Assembly (NCBI GenBank): GCA_903928045.1
Contig: CAIYPH010000611.1
Span: forward strand, 1 to 12,724
Source: an uncultured Rhodospirillales bacterium
GTDB taxonomy: Bacteria; Pseudomonadota; Alphaproteobacteria; Acetobacterales; Acetobacteraceae
Length of the DNA: 12,724 nt
Direction: 5' to 3'
In this document: piece by piece, positions 1 to 6,276 of the stretch
Position numbering within the stretch: position 1 is the first letter of the stretch
Layout of the letters: each line of letters opens with the position of its first letter
Program-made: the position numbers and the translations under genes
The notes under the pieces: model-generated
Told to the model about the DNA's origin: nothing
Seen by the model: the letters and a program-made list of their open reading frames with translations, nothing else
Databases searched by the model: none

Positions 1-209
1 CTCGGCTGGCGTAGAACCATCGAAGCCCTCCCGAAAGCGCCCGCACCCAACCTATGGATCATGGCAGCTGCCGGATTGGGACCGTATCAACAAGCAACAC
101 AATAAGAGCGAAACTTTTTATTCATTGGCTTTGGAGTCTCCCCGTCCAACCGCACACCAAACGGATAGAGTTTTTTGGTTCTTTTTTTCAAAAAAGAACC
201 GCTTCCTTC
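1..209. other. Left-edge segment without a confident gene
   Basis: This stretch lies between the window edge and the stop codon of the permease gene at 210-212. A plus-strand frame is open from base 1 to a TAA at 103-105 and could be the last 34 codons of a gene that begins outside the window. The peptide (ending GLGPYQQATQ) matches no family I know, and a second frame is also open here, so coding is only a possibility. From about 105 the sequence becomes A/T-rich and leads into the hairpin at 177-200. I see no transposase remnant, tRNA or other element. Confidence 0.3.
177..200. terminator. Perfect 11-bp A/T-armed hairpin after the permease gene
   Basis: Bases 177-187 (GGTTC plus six T) are perfectly complementary to 190-200 (six A plus GAACC), with a 2-base gap that would open to a larger loop in RNA. 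On the minus strand it starts 9 bases after the TauE/SafE-type stop codon, where a transcript end is expected. It lacks the usual arrangement of a G/C stem followed by a U run: the T run is inside one arm, and a second T run sits at 171-176. From memory, near-identical hairpins occur at many gene ends in Acetobacteraceae, so it may be a copy of a dispersed repeat acting as a terminator or 3' stabiliser. Confidence 0.5.
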
Positions 210-965
210 CTACCACAACCCCGCAATCCCCCGCGCAATCGCCGCCACCCCCGTCGCCGCCAGCGAGGCGATCGCCGTCGGCCGATACGCCGTTTGCCCG
301 TAGCGCCGGAACAGCCAGGCCCCCGCCCAGCCGCCACCCACCATGATCGGCAGCCCAAGCCCGGCGAGGATCACCGACGAAACGCCCACTATCCCGCCAT
401 ACCAGGCCTGCGGCAGCGCCAGCAGCGAGGCGAGCGGAAAATACGTCATCAAACTGCTGCGCACCCGCGCCCGCTCGTTCTCCGCCGCCAGAAAATACAC
501 AATCGCCGGCGGGCCGGACATCGCGGCCAGCCCATTGCTCACCCCCGAGCAGAACCCCGCGAACACCGCCCAGGGCCGCGCCGGCGGACCGCGATGGCGC
601 ACCGGCCGCCAGGTGATGAACGTCGCCCCCAGCACCAGCCCGCCCAGCCCCAGCCGCACCCAGGCGATCGGCAGCACCGCCAGCGCCAACAGCCCCAGCG
701 GCGTCCCCAGCGCCGCCCCGAACGTCAGCCGGCGCACCGAGCGCCAATCCGCCCGCTTCGCCTCGGCGAAACAATCCCGCGCCCCGATCGCCGCCTGCAT
801 CAGCAGCGCCGCCGCCACCACCGGCTGCGGCGGCAGCACCAGGCTCGCCAGCGGCACCGCGACCACCGCGAACCCGAACCCGGTGAACCCTCGCAGCACC
901 GAAGCGGCCAGAATGGCGAACACCGCCCAGGCCCATTGGCCCGGCGAGAGCGGGATGGCGTTCAG
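210..965 (-). CDS. TauE/SafE family (TSUP) membrane permease
   Basis: This is a predicted inner-membrane transporter of the TauE/SafE (TSUP) family, whose studied members move sulfite, sulfoacetate or other organosulfur anions. It has 251 residues, a normal length for the family. It is strongly hydrophobic with about eight membrane segments and shows the two internal-repeat signatures: RGFTGFGFA at residues 25-33 and, in the second half, GVSNGLAAMSGPPAIVYF at 141-158. The start is unusual. The only start with a Shine-Dalgarno sequence is a CTG at 965-963 that overlaps the upstream GTPase stop as CTGA, with GGAGG 7 bases upstream. A GTG at 923-921 is the nearest conventional alternative but has no visible SD and would clip the first membrane segment. 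Translation is probably coupled to the GTPase gene. The substrate cannot be read from the sequence. Confidence 0.85.
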   Translation of the reverse strand: MNAIPLSPGQWAWAVFAILAASVLRGFTGFGFAVVAVPLASLVLPPQPVVAAALLMQAAIGARDCFAEAKRADWRSVRRLTFGAALGTPLGLLALAVLPIAWVRLGLGGLVLGATFITWRPVRHRGPPARPWAVFAGFCSGVSNGLAAMSGPPAIVYFLAAENERARVRSSLMTYFPLASLLALPQAWYGGIVGVSSVILAGLGLPIMVGGGWAGAWLFRRYGQTAYRPTAIASLAATGVAAIARGIAGLW

Positions 966-1873
966 CTCTCCCCCTCCGCCGTCCCGGCAAACAGCGCCGC
1001 AATCCCGGCGGCGTCCGGCATCTCCGGTGTCCCGATCAGCACAAACCCCGCCGCCTGCGGCCCATCGACGCGCGAGAACGCCCAGCGCTCGGCCGCATAT
1101 TGCAGCAGATACCACGCCCCCTCCGGCCCGATCTGGCAGAACCCCTTCAGCCGCAACACCGCTCTCGGCAGCCCCTCCAGCACCGCCCGCAGCCGCACCC
1201 GATCGAGCGGCCCCGCCGGCCGCCACGCCGCCGTCGGGAAATCATGCACCGCCTCCGCCGCAAACCGGCTCACCCGCCCCCGCGGCGGCGGCGCAAACCG
1301 CAATACCGCCGGATCAACCGCACCCCCCATTGCCGCGATCACCCGCGCCTCAGGCCGCAGCCTTGCAACCTCCCGCCGCACCGCCCCGAGATCGCCCGCC
1401 ACATCGGCCTTGCTGATCACCACCAGCTCCGCGAACGCCAATTGCCGCGCCACCGTATCCGCCACCCAGCGATCGGCGAGCTGTTCGAGAAATCCCACCC
1501 CGTCCACCAGCACGATCAGCGGCTCCAGCGTGAACCCGGTCTCGATCAACGCCAGCTGCGCGATCCGCCAGGGGTCCGACACCCCTGACGCCTCGACAAT
1601 CACATGCTCCGGCGGCGGATCGCGCCGCGCCAGCATCGCCAGCCCCTCGCCCAGATCCTCCCCCAGCGAGCAGCACACACACCCATTGGTCAGCGCGATA
1701 CTCGCCCCGTCCTGCGCCGCGATCAGCGCGGCATCGATGTTGATGGCGCCGAAATCGTTCACCAACACGCCGTAGCGCTTGGTCGCATGGGCCAGCAGAT
1801 GGTTGACCAGCGTGGTTTTGCCGGCGCCGAGGAAGCCGCCGATGACGGTGAGGGGAATGGGGGGAGTAGCCAT
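962..1873 (-). CDS. COG0523 (CobW/YjiA-type) GTPase, putative metallochaperone
   Basis: The 303-residue protein belongs to the G3E/COG0523 GTPases, cytosolic proteins that couple GTP hydrolysis to metal (often zinc) delivery, or to cobalt handling for CobW itself. Visible motifs are the P-loop GFLGAGKT at residues 13-20, NDFGAINIDAAL at 39-50, the family metal-binding CxCC (CVCC, 65-68), EASGVSDP at 94-101 and SKAD at 154-157 in the guanine-specificity position, with Ser replacing the usual Asn. The C-terminal half (about 205-300) fits the CobW C-terminal domain. There is no His-rich linker of the sort many zinc chaperones carry. The ATG is preceded by AAGGTGG at 1883-1877. It overlaps the permease gene downstream and follows the RTX-like gene after 48 bp. 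No cobalamin genes are nearby, so a CobW name would be unjustified. Confidence 0.9.
   Translation of the reverse strand: MATPPIPLTVIGGFLGAGKTTLVNHLLAHATKRYGVLVNDFGAINIDAALIAAQDGASIALTNGCVCCSLGEDLGEGLAMLARRDPPPEHVIVEASGVSDPWRIAQLALIETGFTLEPLIVLVDGVGFLEQLADRWVADTVARQLAFAELVVISKADVAGDLGAVRREVARLRPEARVIAAMGGAVDPAVLRFAPPPRGRVSRFAAEAVHDFPTAAWRPAGPLDRVRLRAVLEGLPRAVLRLKGFCQIGPEGAWYLLQYAAERWAFSRVDGPQAAGFVLIGTPEMPDAAGIAALFAGTAEGES
963..977 (-). promoter_or_regulatory. Shine-Dalgarno and CTGA stop/start junction
   Basis: On the minus strand, GGAGG (977-973) lies 7 bases before CTG (965-963). The last two bases of this CTG plus the next base form the TGA stop (964-962) of the GTPase gene. No in-frame ATG, GTG or TTG lies close by. 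The layout copies the common ATGA coupling junction but with CTG as initiator, so termination-reinitiation from the GTPase gene is the likely route. Confidence 0.5.
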
Positions 1874-1892
1874 GGCCCACCTTAGCCAAGCC

Positions 1893-1917
1893 GGCGCGGC
1901 GGAAACAGGGCCGCGCC
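1893..1917 (-). terminator. 8-bp G/C hairpin between the RTX-like gene and the GTPase gene
   Basis: GGCGCGGC (1893-1900) pairs perfectly with GCCGCGCC (1910-1917) across a 9-base loop. It begins 4 bases after the RTX-like stop codon on the minus strand and ends 9 bases before the GTPase Shine-Dalgarno. There is no U run after it, so it could be a weak terminator, a 3'-end stabiliser or a structure that lowers read-through into the GTPase gene. Confidence 0.35.
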
Positions 1918-1921
1918 CTCG

Positions 1922-3922
1922 CTAGAGAAAGTTCGCCGCCGTCAGCCCGGTGAAGCCGAGCAGGGTGATGTGGGTGCCGTCCGATAAGGTCAGCGTTTCA
2001 TCGCCGGCGGTGATCGTAGCGCCGGTGAGCGCTGCCGCGGCCTCGCCGGCGGGGAAGCCGGCGAGCGAGAGGTAATCGGCCGAGGGACTGAAATTGCCGA
2101 TCGTCACGCTGGAGTGGCTGCCATGGCTGACGGCGAACAGCCCCAGGCCGCTTCCGGCGAGGATGGTCGCCGCCCCTGTGCCGAGCAGCACGGAGGTCGC
2201 GCCAGTGCCGGTCGATATCAGATCCGGCCCGCTTCCCGCGTAGATCCAGGTGGCGCCCGTCGCCGCCGCCGCGGAGATCGTCTCCGCCCCGGCGCCGGCC
2301 ACGATCACGTCGCCCCCGCCGGTGCCGGCGCGCAGCACATCGCCCGCCCCGCCGCCGAAAATGGTGGAGGGCGAACTGCCGCCGGTGATTACGTTGTGAC
2401 CGCCCGGTGCCCCAAGGAACAGCCCGCCGCCCCCGGCCGCCACCGTCAGGGCACCGGCGAACCCCGCCACCGTCGCAGCCCCGCTACCGCCAATGAAGTC
2501 GGTCGCACCGAAGGACAGCGCCACCAGCCCGTTGCCGCCGTGCAGCGTCGAGGCCCCGGCCGCGCCGATCACCATGTCACTGCCGGTCGAATTCACCACC
2601 GCCGGCCCGCTGCCGAGCCAGATCTGCGTGCCCCCCGCGGCATTTATGGTGGCGGCGCCGCTGCCGCTCACCACGGTGGCCCGGCCGGTGCCGCCGTTGA
2701 ACAGGCTTTGCCCCGAGCCGAGGAAGACCACAGGGTCATTCGCGCCGGCATTGATCGTGGTGGCGCCGCTGCCACCGGCGGCGATCAGGTCAGTACCAGT
2801 CGAATTGATGACATCATTCCCGCCGCCGGTGAGGATCGCATTGTGTCCGCCGCCCGCGTTCACCGTGGCGTTCCCGGCGAGCGCCACCACCGTGTCATCC
2901 CCCGCGCCGGTGGTGACGAAGAGGTCCCCCGCGCCGGGATAGGCGCTGACGAGATTTGCGCCGCCGGCCGCGAACACCGACGCGCTGCCCGCCCCCGCGT
3001 TGAACGCGAGCCCGCCACTGCCCGCCAGCACCAATTGCCCCGCGGCGGTTCCGCCGCTCAGGGTGACGGCGGTGGCGGCATCGTCGGCGAAGCCGGCGTA
3101 GAAATCGGGCAGCGCGAAGACGCCGCCGCCATGCACCAGCAGCACGCCCGGCGCGCCCGCCCCTGCCGCGGGGATCGTCGCGCCATTGCCCACCGTCACC
3201 GGAACCGCTGCCCCGGCAGAAATCGCCGCGTTCAGCGGCGCAAGGGCCGCCGCCGCCGCGCTGCCCGCCGCCACATCGGCGAAGTCCACCCGCACGACAT
3301 CCCCGGATGCGCCGGGCACGGTCACCTCCCCCGGGGGCGGCAGGTATTGATAGGTCACACTCACGATCGCGCTGGCCTGGGTGTTCCAGGAGGTGATCAG
3401 GTTGCCGGCGCTGATCGCGGATGTTGAGGCCGTGACGCTGAGCCCCATCGCCACCGTGCCGCCGCCGGTGAACGCCGCCAGGGTGCCGGCGTCGGTCAGT
3501 GGCGTGGAATCGGCCGCCTGGTTGCCGGTCTGCCGCGGCAGGCTGAGCCCCGACCCCCCCGCAAAATCGACCGCGCCATCGAACGCCGAGGCTGCGAACG
3601 TAGTGGAGACCGCGGGAGCAACCGACACCACCGCACCACCGCCGAGGGCCGCCGGTAGGTGCAAGGTTTCATCGGCCTTGCCGCCGAGCACAATGGTCAC
3701 CGGTGCGGGGTCCTTGTTCTCGGCCTGCACCGCCGCGACGATGCCACCCGCGAGGGTGAAACGCACCGAGACCAGCGTGCCAAGCGCCGGATCGAACTGC
3801 GGCACCGCCAGGCTGGTGGCGAAATCGGTGCTGGTGAGCGGCACCGAAGCCGACACCGTCAGGACGGACGGGCCCGGCACCACCCCGATCACGCCATCAA
3901 ACCCGACACTGACCCGCCGCAT
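1922..3922 (-). CDS. Choice-of-anchor E domain protein with RTX-like glycine-rich C-terminal region
   Basis: This 666-residue protein is probably secreted or surface-exposed. Residues about 20-195 match the choice-of-anchor E domain as I know it: STDFATSLAVPQFDPALGTL at 31-50, an ENKDPAP turn near 68-74 and a closing SVTYQYLP near 188-195. In other bacteria this domain usually precedes a sorting anchor. Here it is followed by about 450 residues of beta-strand repeats rich in Gly, Ala, Thr and Asn with scattered RTX-like motifs (GAGDDTVVA at 339, GGGNDVIN at 366, GGGDVIVAG at 535). The last 60 residues end in TLSDGTHITLLGFTGLTAANFL-type sequence, as in type I secretion substrates. There is no N-terminal signal peptide, which fits type I export. 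Many repeats lack the full GGxGxD set, so calcium binding may be partial. The tail is homologous to that of the protein starting at 9456. The start at 3922 has an AGGGA just upstream. Confidence 0.8.
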   Translation of the reverse strand: MRRVSVGFDGVIGVVPGPSVLTVSASVPLTSTDFATSLAVPQFDPALGTLVSVRFTLAGGIVAAVQAENKDPAPVTIVLGGKADETLHLPAALGGGAVVSVAPAVSTTFAASAFDGAVDFAGGSGLSLPRQTGNQAADSTPLTDAGTLAAFTGGGTVAMGLSVTASTSAISAGNLITSWNTQASAIVSVTYQYLPPPGEVTVPGASGDVVRVDFADVAAGSAAAAALAPLNAAISAGAAVPVTVGNGATIPAAGAGAPGVLLVHGGGVFALPDFYAGFADDAATAVTLSGGTAAGQLVLAGSGGLAFNAGAGSASVFAAGGANLVSAYPGAGDLFVTTGAGDDTVVALAGNATVNAGGGHNAILTGGGNDVINSTGTDLIAAGGSGATTINAGANDPVVFLGSGQSLFNGGTGRATVVSGSGAATINAAGGTQIWLGSGPAVVNSTGSDMVIGAAGASTLHGGNGLVALSFGATDFIGGSGAATVAGFAGALTVAAGGGGLFLGAPGGHNVITGGSSPSTIFGGGAGDVLRAGTGGGDVIVAGAGAETISAAAATGATWIYAGSGPDLISTGTGATSVLLGTGAATILAGSGLGLFAVSHGSHSSVTIGNFSPSADYLSLAGFPAGEAAAALTGATITAGDETLTLSDGTHITLLGFTGLTAANFL

Positions 3923-3952
3923 GTCCCTGAGGCCCTCTCGACAGACTCGGGT

Positions 3953-3981
3953 ACGATACGATGCGGATAGGCAGCAGGCAA
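3953..3981 (-). promoter_or_regulatory. Possible sigma-70 promoter for the RTX-like gene
   Basis: On the minus strand TTGCCT (3981-3976) is followed after 17 bases by TATCGT (3958-3953), which would start transcription near 3946, about 24 bases before the ATG. Each hexamer matches the consensus at four of six positions. It lies in the 89-bp gap after the amidohydrolase gene, so it could give the RTX-like gene a start independent of that gene. Confidence 0.3.
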
Positions 3982-3984
3982 TGC

Positions 3985-4007
3985 CCGCCGCTCACGCCCT
4001 GCGGCGG
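3985..4007 (-). terminator. 7-bp G/C hairpin after the amidohydrolase stop codon
   Basis: CCGCCGC (3985-3991) pairs with GCGGCGG (4001-4007) across a 9-base loop, starting 4 bases after the amidohydrolase TAA (4014-4012) on the minus strand. No U run follows, so intrinsic termination is uncertain. It overlaps the upstream side of the candidate promoter region for the RTX-like gene. Confidence 0.3.
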
Positions 4008-4011
4008 AAAG

Positions 4012-5649
4012 TTACTCCGGGGCTGAGAAGACCGCCCCGCCCAGCACCGTCGCGTGCACCTTCACATCCTTCAGCGCCGCAGTCGGCACCGTATACGGAT
4101 CCTCATCGAGCACGGCGAAATCGGCGTATTTGCCGACGTCGATGCTGCCGATCAGGTGGTCCATTTTGAGGGTGTAGGCGGCGCCGAGGGTGATGGCGTA
4201 GAGCGCCTGGGGCACCGTGATGCGCTCGGCCTCGCCCAGCACGCGGCCGGTCGAGGTCAGCCGGTTGGCGGCGCACCAGGCGGTGAACAGCGGCGCCACC
4301 GGGGTCACCGGCACGTCGGAATGGATGGCGAGCGGCACGCCCGCGGCGAGGGCGGAGGCGCAGGCGTCCAGCCGTTCGGCGCGGCTCGGGCCCATGGTCA
4401 GCGCGCGGTGCTGTTCGCCCCAGTACCAGATGTGGTTGGCGAACAGGTTCACGCACATGCCGAAATTGGCCATGCGCTTGAAGATCGCGGCATCGGCCAT
4501 CTGGCAGTGCTGGAGGGTGTGGCGGTGGTCGGCGCGGGGGTGGGCCATGATGGCGCGGCCGACCATTTCGGTGGCGAGTTCGCTGGCTTCGTCGCCGTTG
4601 GTGTGGATGTGCAGCTGGTGGCCGGCGGTGTGATAGGCGGTGACGATGCCTTCGAACTCCGCGGGGGCGATATACCACAGGCCGTTCGGCGCGCCGTTAT
4701 GGTAGCCGGGCCAGCGCAGCCGGGCGGTGAAGCCCTGGATGGAGCCGTCCGCGACCAGCTTGACGATGCCGAAATGGAGCTTGGCAGTGGATTGGCGCTT
4801 GAGTTCGGCGATGCGGGCGAGACCGGCTTCCAGCGTGTATTCGCGGGCGCGCATGGCGGGCACCAGGCGGAGCGGGAAATCGGCGCGGTCGGTGGCGGCG
4901 CGGAGCGAGGCGGCGTTGTCCTCGCTGAGGGCGTTGGCGAGGTCGGTGGAGGTGGTGACGCCGACGCGACTGGCGACGCGGCCGTAATCCATCAGGGCAT
5001 CGACGTCCTGCACCCGCATCAGGCCGTTATCGCCGGTGGCGCGGCTGGCGCGGCCCATCACCGCGGGGCCTTGCAGCTCGCCGGTGAGATTGCCGGCGGT
5101 GTCGCGCAGGAGGCCGTCGATATTGCTGTCGCGCGAAAAGCCGCAGGCCTCGAGGACGCGGGCATTGGCGTTCTGGATATGGCCGGAGACGTGGCCGACC
5201 AGGACCATGCGGGTGGAGGACACGCGATCGAGATCGGCGACCGACATGCGCCGCCCGCCAAAGAAAATCGGGTCGAACCCCCAGGCCACCACGGGGGCGG
5301 CGGGGTCGGTCAGCGTGCGCTCATGCGCCTGGAGCCGGGCGACCACCTCCTCGATGCTCGTAAGCCCGGGCGCGGGCGTGCCATCCGGCGCGGTTCGGCC
5401 GTAGAAGCCGACATAGGGCTGCCGCCACATCATGCCTTCCACAGCATGGCCGTGGCCCTCGATGAAGCCGGGCATGATCACCTTGTCGGCGAAGCGGGTG
5501 TCGATTTCCGCCGGGCCGAATTCCGCGACGTCGGCCGCGCTGCCATAGCCGAGAATGCGGCCGTCCTTCACCGCGACATGGGTGCAGAACGGCGTCGAGG
5601 CGTTCATGGTGATGACGCGGCGGGCGACGAAGACTGTTATGGCGGACAT
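4012..5649 (-). CDS. YtcJ-like metal-dependent amidohydrolase (amidohydrolase_3 family)
   Basis: The 545-residue cytosolic enzyme belongs to the amidohydrolase_3/YtcJ group, which hydrolyses amide or related C-N bonds using one or two bound metals; the substrate is not predictable. The features are an N-terminal beta segment (residues 1-60), the metal HxH in GFIEGHGHAVEG at 61-72, KLVADGSIQGF at 297-307, LHIHTNGDE at 346-354, HTLQHCQM at 377-384 and the catalytic-type Asp in HSDVPVTP at 443-450. The C-terminal GSIDVGKYADFAVLDEDP (501-518) is typical of the family. The start at 5649 is preferred because AGGAG (5659-5655) lies 5 bases upstream and the family normally begins at this point. An in-frame ATG at 5754 would add a Cys-rich, unconserved 35-residue leader. 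Two TGCCGGCA palindromes lie just upstream and could be operators. The gene diverges from the SOS-box gene at 5800. Confidence 0.9.
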   Translation of the reverse strand: MSAITVFVARRVITMNASTPFCTHVAVKDGRILGYGSAADVAEFGPAEIDTRFADKVIMPGFIEGHGHAVEGMMWRQPYVGFYGRTAPDGTPAPGLTSIEEVVARLQAHERTLTDPAAPVVAWGFDPIFFGGRRMSVADLDRVSSTRMVLVGHVSGHIQNANARVLEACGFSRDSNIDGLLRDTAGNLTGELQGPAVMGRASRATGDNGLMRVQDVDALMDYGRVASRVGVTTSTDLANALSEDNAASLRAATDRADFPLRLVPAMRAREYTLEAGLARIAELKRQSTAKLHFGIVKLVADGSIQGFTARLRWPGYHNGAPNGLWYIAPAEFEGIVTAYHTAGHQLHIHTNGDEASELATEMVGRAIMAHPRADHRHTLQHCQMADAAIFKRMANFGMCVNLFANHIWYWGEQHRALTMGPSRAERLDACASALAAGVPLAIHSDVPVTPVAPLFTAWCAANRLTSTGRVLGEAERITVPQALYAITLGAAYTLKMDHLIGSIDVGKYADFAVLDEDPYTVPTAALKDVKVHATVLGGAVFSAPE

Positions 5650-5654
5650 GGCGG

Positions 5655-5659
5655 CTCCT
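5655..5659 (-). promoter_or_regulatory. Shine-Dalgarno that fixes the amidohydrolase start
   Basis: AGGAG on the minus strand lies 5 bases before the ATG at 5649. It favours this start over the in-frame ATG at 5754, which has an AAGGGA upstream but would add residues with no family support. Confidence 0.6.
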
Positions 5660-5662
5660 GGG

Positions 5663-5700
5663 TTGCCGGCAGTTTCCGCCGAACCAGCGCATGCCGGCAA
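5663..5700. promoter_or_regulatory. Two TGCCGGCA palindromes upstream of the amidohydrolase gene
   Basis: The 8-base palindrome TGCCGGCA occurs at 5664-5671 and 5692-5699, spaced 28 bp centre to centre. With flanking bases the pair also forms a 9-bp inverted repeat (5663-5671 against 5692-5700). They lie 14-51 bp upstream of the amidohydrolase ATG. The arrangement suggests a dimeric regulator bound twice, or a leader hairpin. No regulator gene is adjacent. Confidence 0.35.
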
Positions 5701-5762
5701 GTCCCTGGCCCCGCAGCCTCCAATTTTCTCGCAAAAAATCTCCTCTACTCGCATTTTTTCCC

Positions 5763-5791
5763 TTGCACGCGTTCGCTATACGTTCTATATA
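5763..5791 (+). promoter_or_regulatory. Near-consensus sigma-70 promoter with a start close to the ATG
   Basis: TTGCAC (5763-5768) and TATATA (5786-5791) are separated by exactly 17 bp. A start 6-8 bases after the -10 box would fall at about 5797-5799, while the downstream gene begins with ATG at 5800. No Shine-Dalgarno precedes that ATG, so the mRNA is probably leaderless. The LexA box fills most of the spacer. Confidence 0.65.
5771..5785 (+). promoter_or_regulatory. Alphaproteobacterial LexA (SOS) box GTTC-N7-GTTC
   Basis: GTTC (5771-5774) and GTTC (5782-5785) flank seven bases (GCTATAC), a perfect match to the direct-repeat SOS box of alphaproteobacteria. It lies between the -35 and -10 boxes and touches the -10, so bound LexA would block RNA polymerase. 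It predicts repression in normal growth and induction by DNA damage for the gene at 5800. It is about 120 bp from the divergent amidohydrolase start and need not control that gene. Confidence 0.7.
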
Positions 5792-5799
5792 CCCTGTCC

Positions 5800-6222
5800 A
5801 TGAACCAACGCCCCTCCCTCCCCGAGCTACGCCTCCCGCTGGGCCTCCCCGCCCAGCTGGCGCAGGCGCTTGCCCTGCTGTGGGAGATTCTGTCGCGCCT
5901 GCTGCGCGGCGAGGCGCTGTTCGCCGAACCCTCAACCCAGGCATCCACCCCCCGCCACGCGTCCGAGGCCCCGCAGCCCACGACTCACGCCACCAGGCGG
6001 GAGGATTGGCTCACCCGCTTCCTGCGCGGCGGCAAGCTGCGCCGGCGCGCCCAGCGCCGTACGGTCGAGCGCGATGCCGAGTCCGAGTCCCGCGCGCGGC
6101 CGGCGGCGCGGCCGGTTCGCGCATGGCACGGCGCGCCCAACCCGGGTCTTCCGGCCGCACAGCCGCGCGCCATCCCCAAATCAGCCGCCCGGGCACCGCC
6201 CGATGTCGAAAATCGTGCGTAG
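5800..6222 (+). CDS. Small protein of unknown function under a predicted SOS promoter
   Basis: I do not recognise this 140-residue protein. It begins MNQRPSLPELRLPLG, followed by a Leu/Ala-rich segment at about residues 12-37 that could be an amphipathic or peripheral membrane helix. From about 45 on it is Pro/Arg/Ala-rich and probably disordered, with a basic cluster KLRRRAQRRT near 79-88. The frame is supported by strong third-position G/C bias, by the promoter and LexA box directly upstream, and by stopping 54 bp before the convergent oxidase gene. There is no Shine-Dalgarno; the ATG lies at the predicted transcription start. Context suggests a DNA-damage-induced protein; helix plus basic tail could suit a membrane or DNA partner, but that is a guess. 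It does not resemble ImuA, ImuB, DnaE2, RecA or LexA. Confidence 0.65.
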   Translation: MNQRPSLPELRLPLGLPAQLAQALALLWEILSRLLRGEALFAEPSTQASTPRHASEAPQPTTHATRREDWLTRFLRGGKLRRRAQRRTVERDAESESRARPAARPVRAWHGAPNPGLPAAQPRAIPKSAARAPPDVENRA

Positions 6223-6276
6223 ACGCTTGCGCCTATGCGCGCCTATATTGTTTCGATATCATAATTAATAACGCCC

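Noticed and set aside
1..200. Insertion-sequence end at the left edge
   Set aside because: There is no transposase motif, target duplication or matching inverted end elsewhere in the window; only a self-contained hairpin is seen.
54..1775. Plus-strand open frame of 573 codons opposite the permease and GTPase genes
   Set aside because: The product is Arg/Pro/His-rich with no domain, while the minus strand codes two complete proteins with catalytic or signature motifs.
1922..3300. CRISPR-like or tandem DNA repeats in the RTX-like genes
   Set aside because: The periodicity is at the protein level with divergent DNA; there are no constant direct repeats with unique spacers.
2114..3427. Plus-strand frame opposite the choice-of-anchor E/RTX-like gene
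   Set aside because: Arg/Gly-rich sequence without motifs; the minus strand holds a recognised domain architecture.
5650..5754. Amidohydrolase start at ATG 5754
   Set aside because: It would add a Cys-containing leader not typical of the family; the ATG at 5649 has a well-placed AGGAG.
4054..5799. Long plus-strand open frame running into the small gene at 5800
   Set aside because: It is antisense to the amidohydrolase, which has all its metal ligands. Only the part from 5800 on, behind the SOS promoter, is credible.
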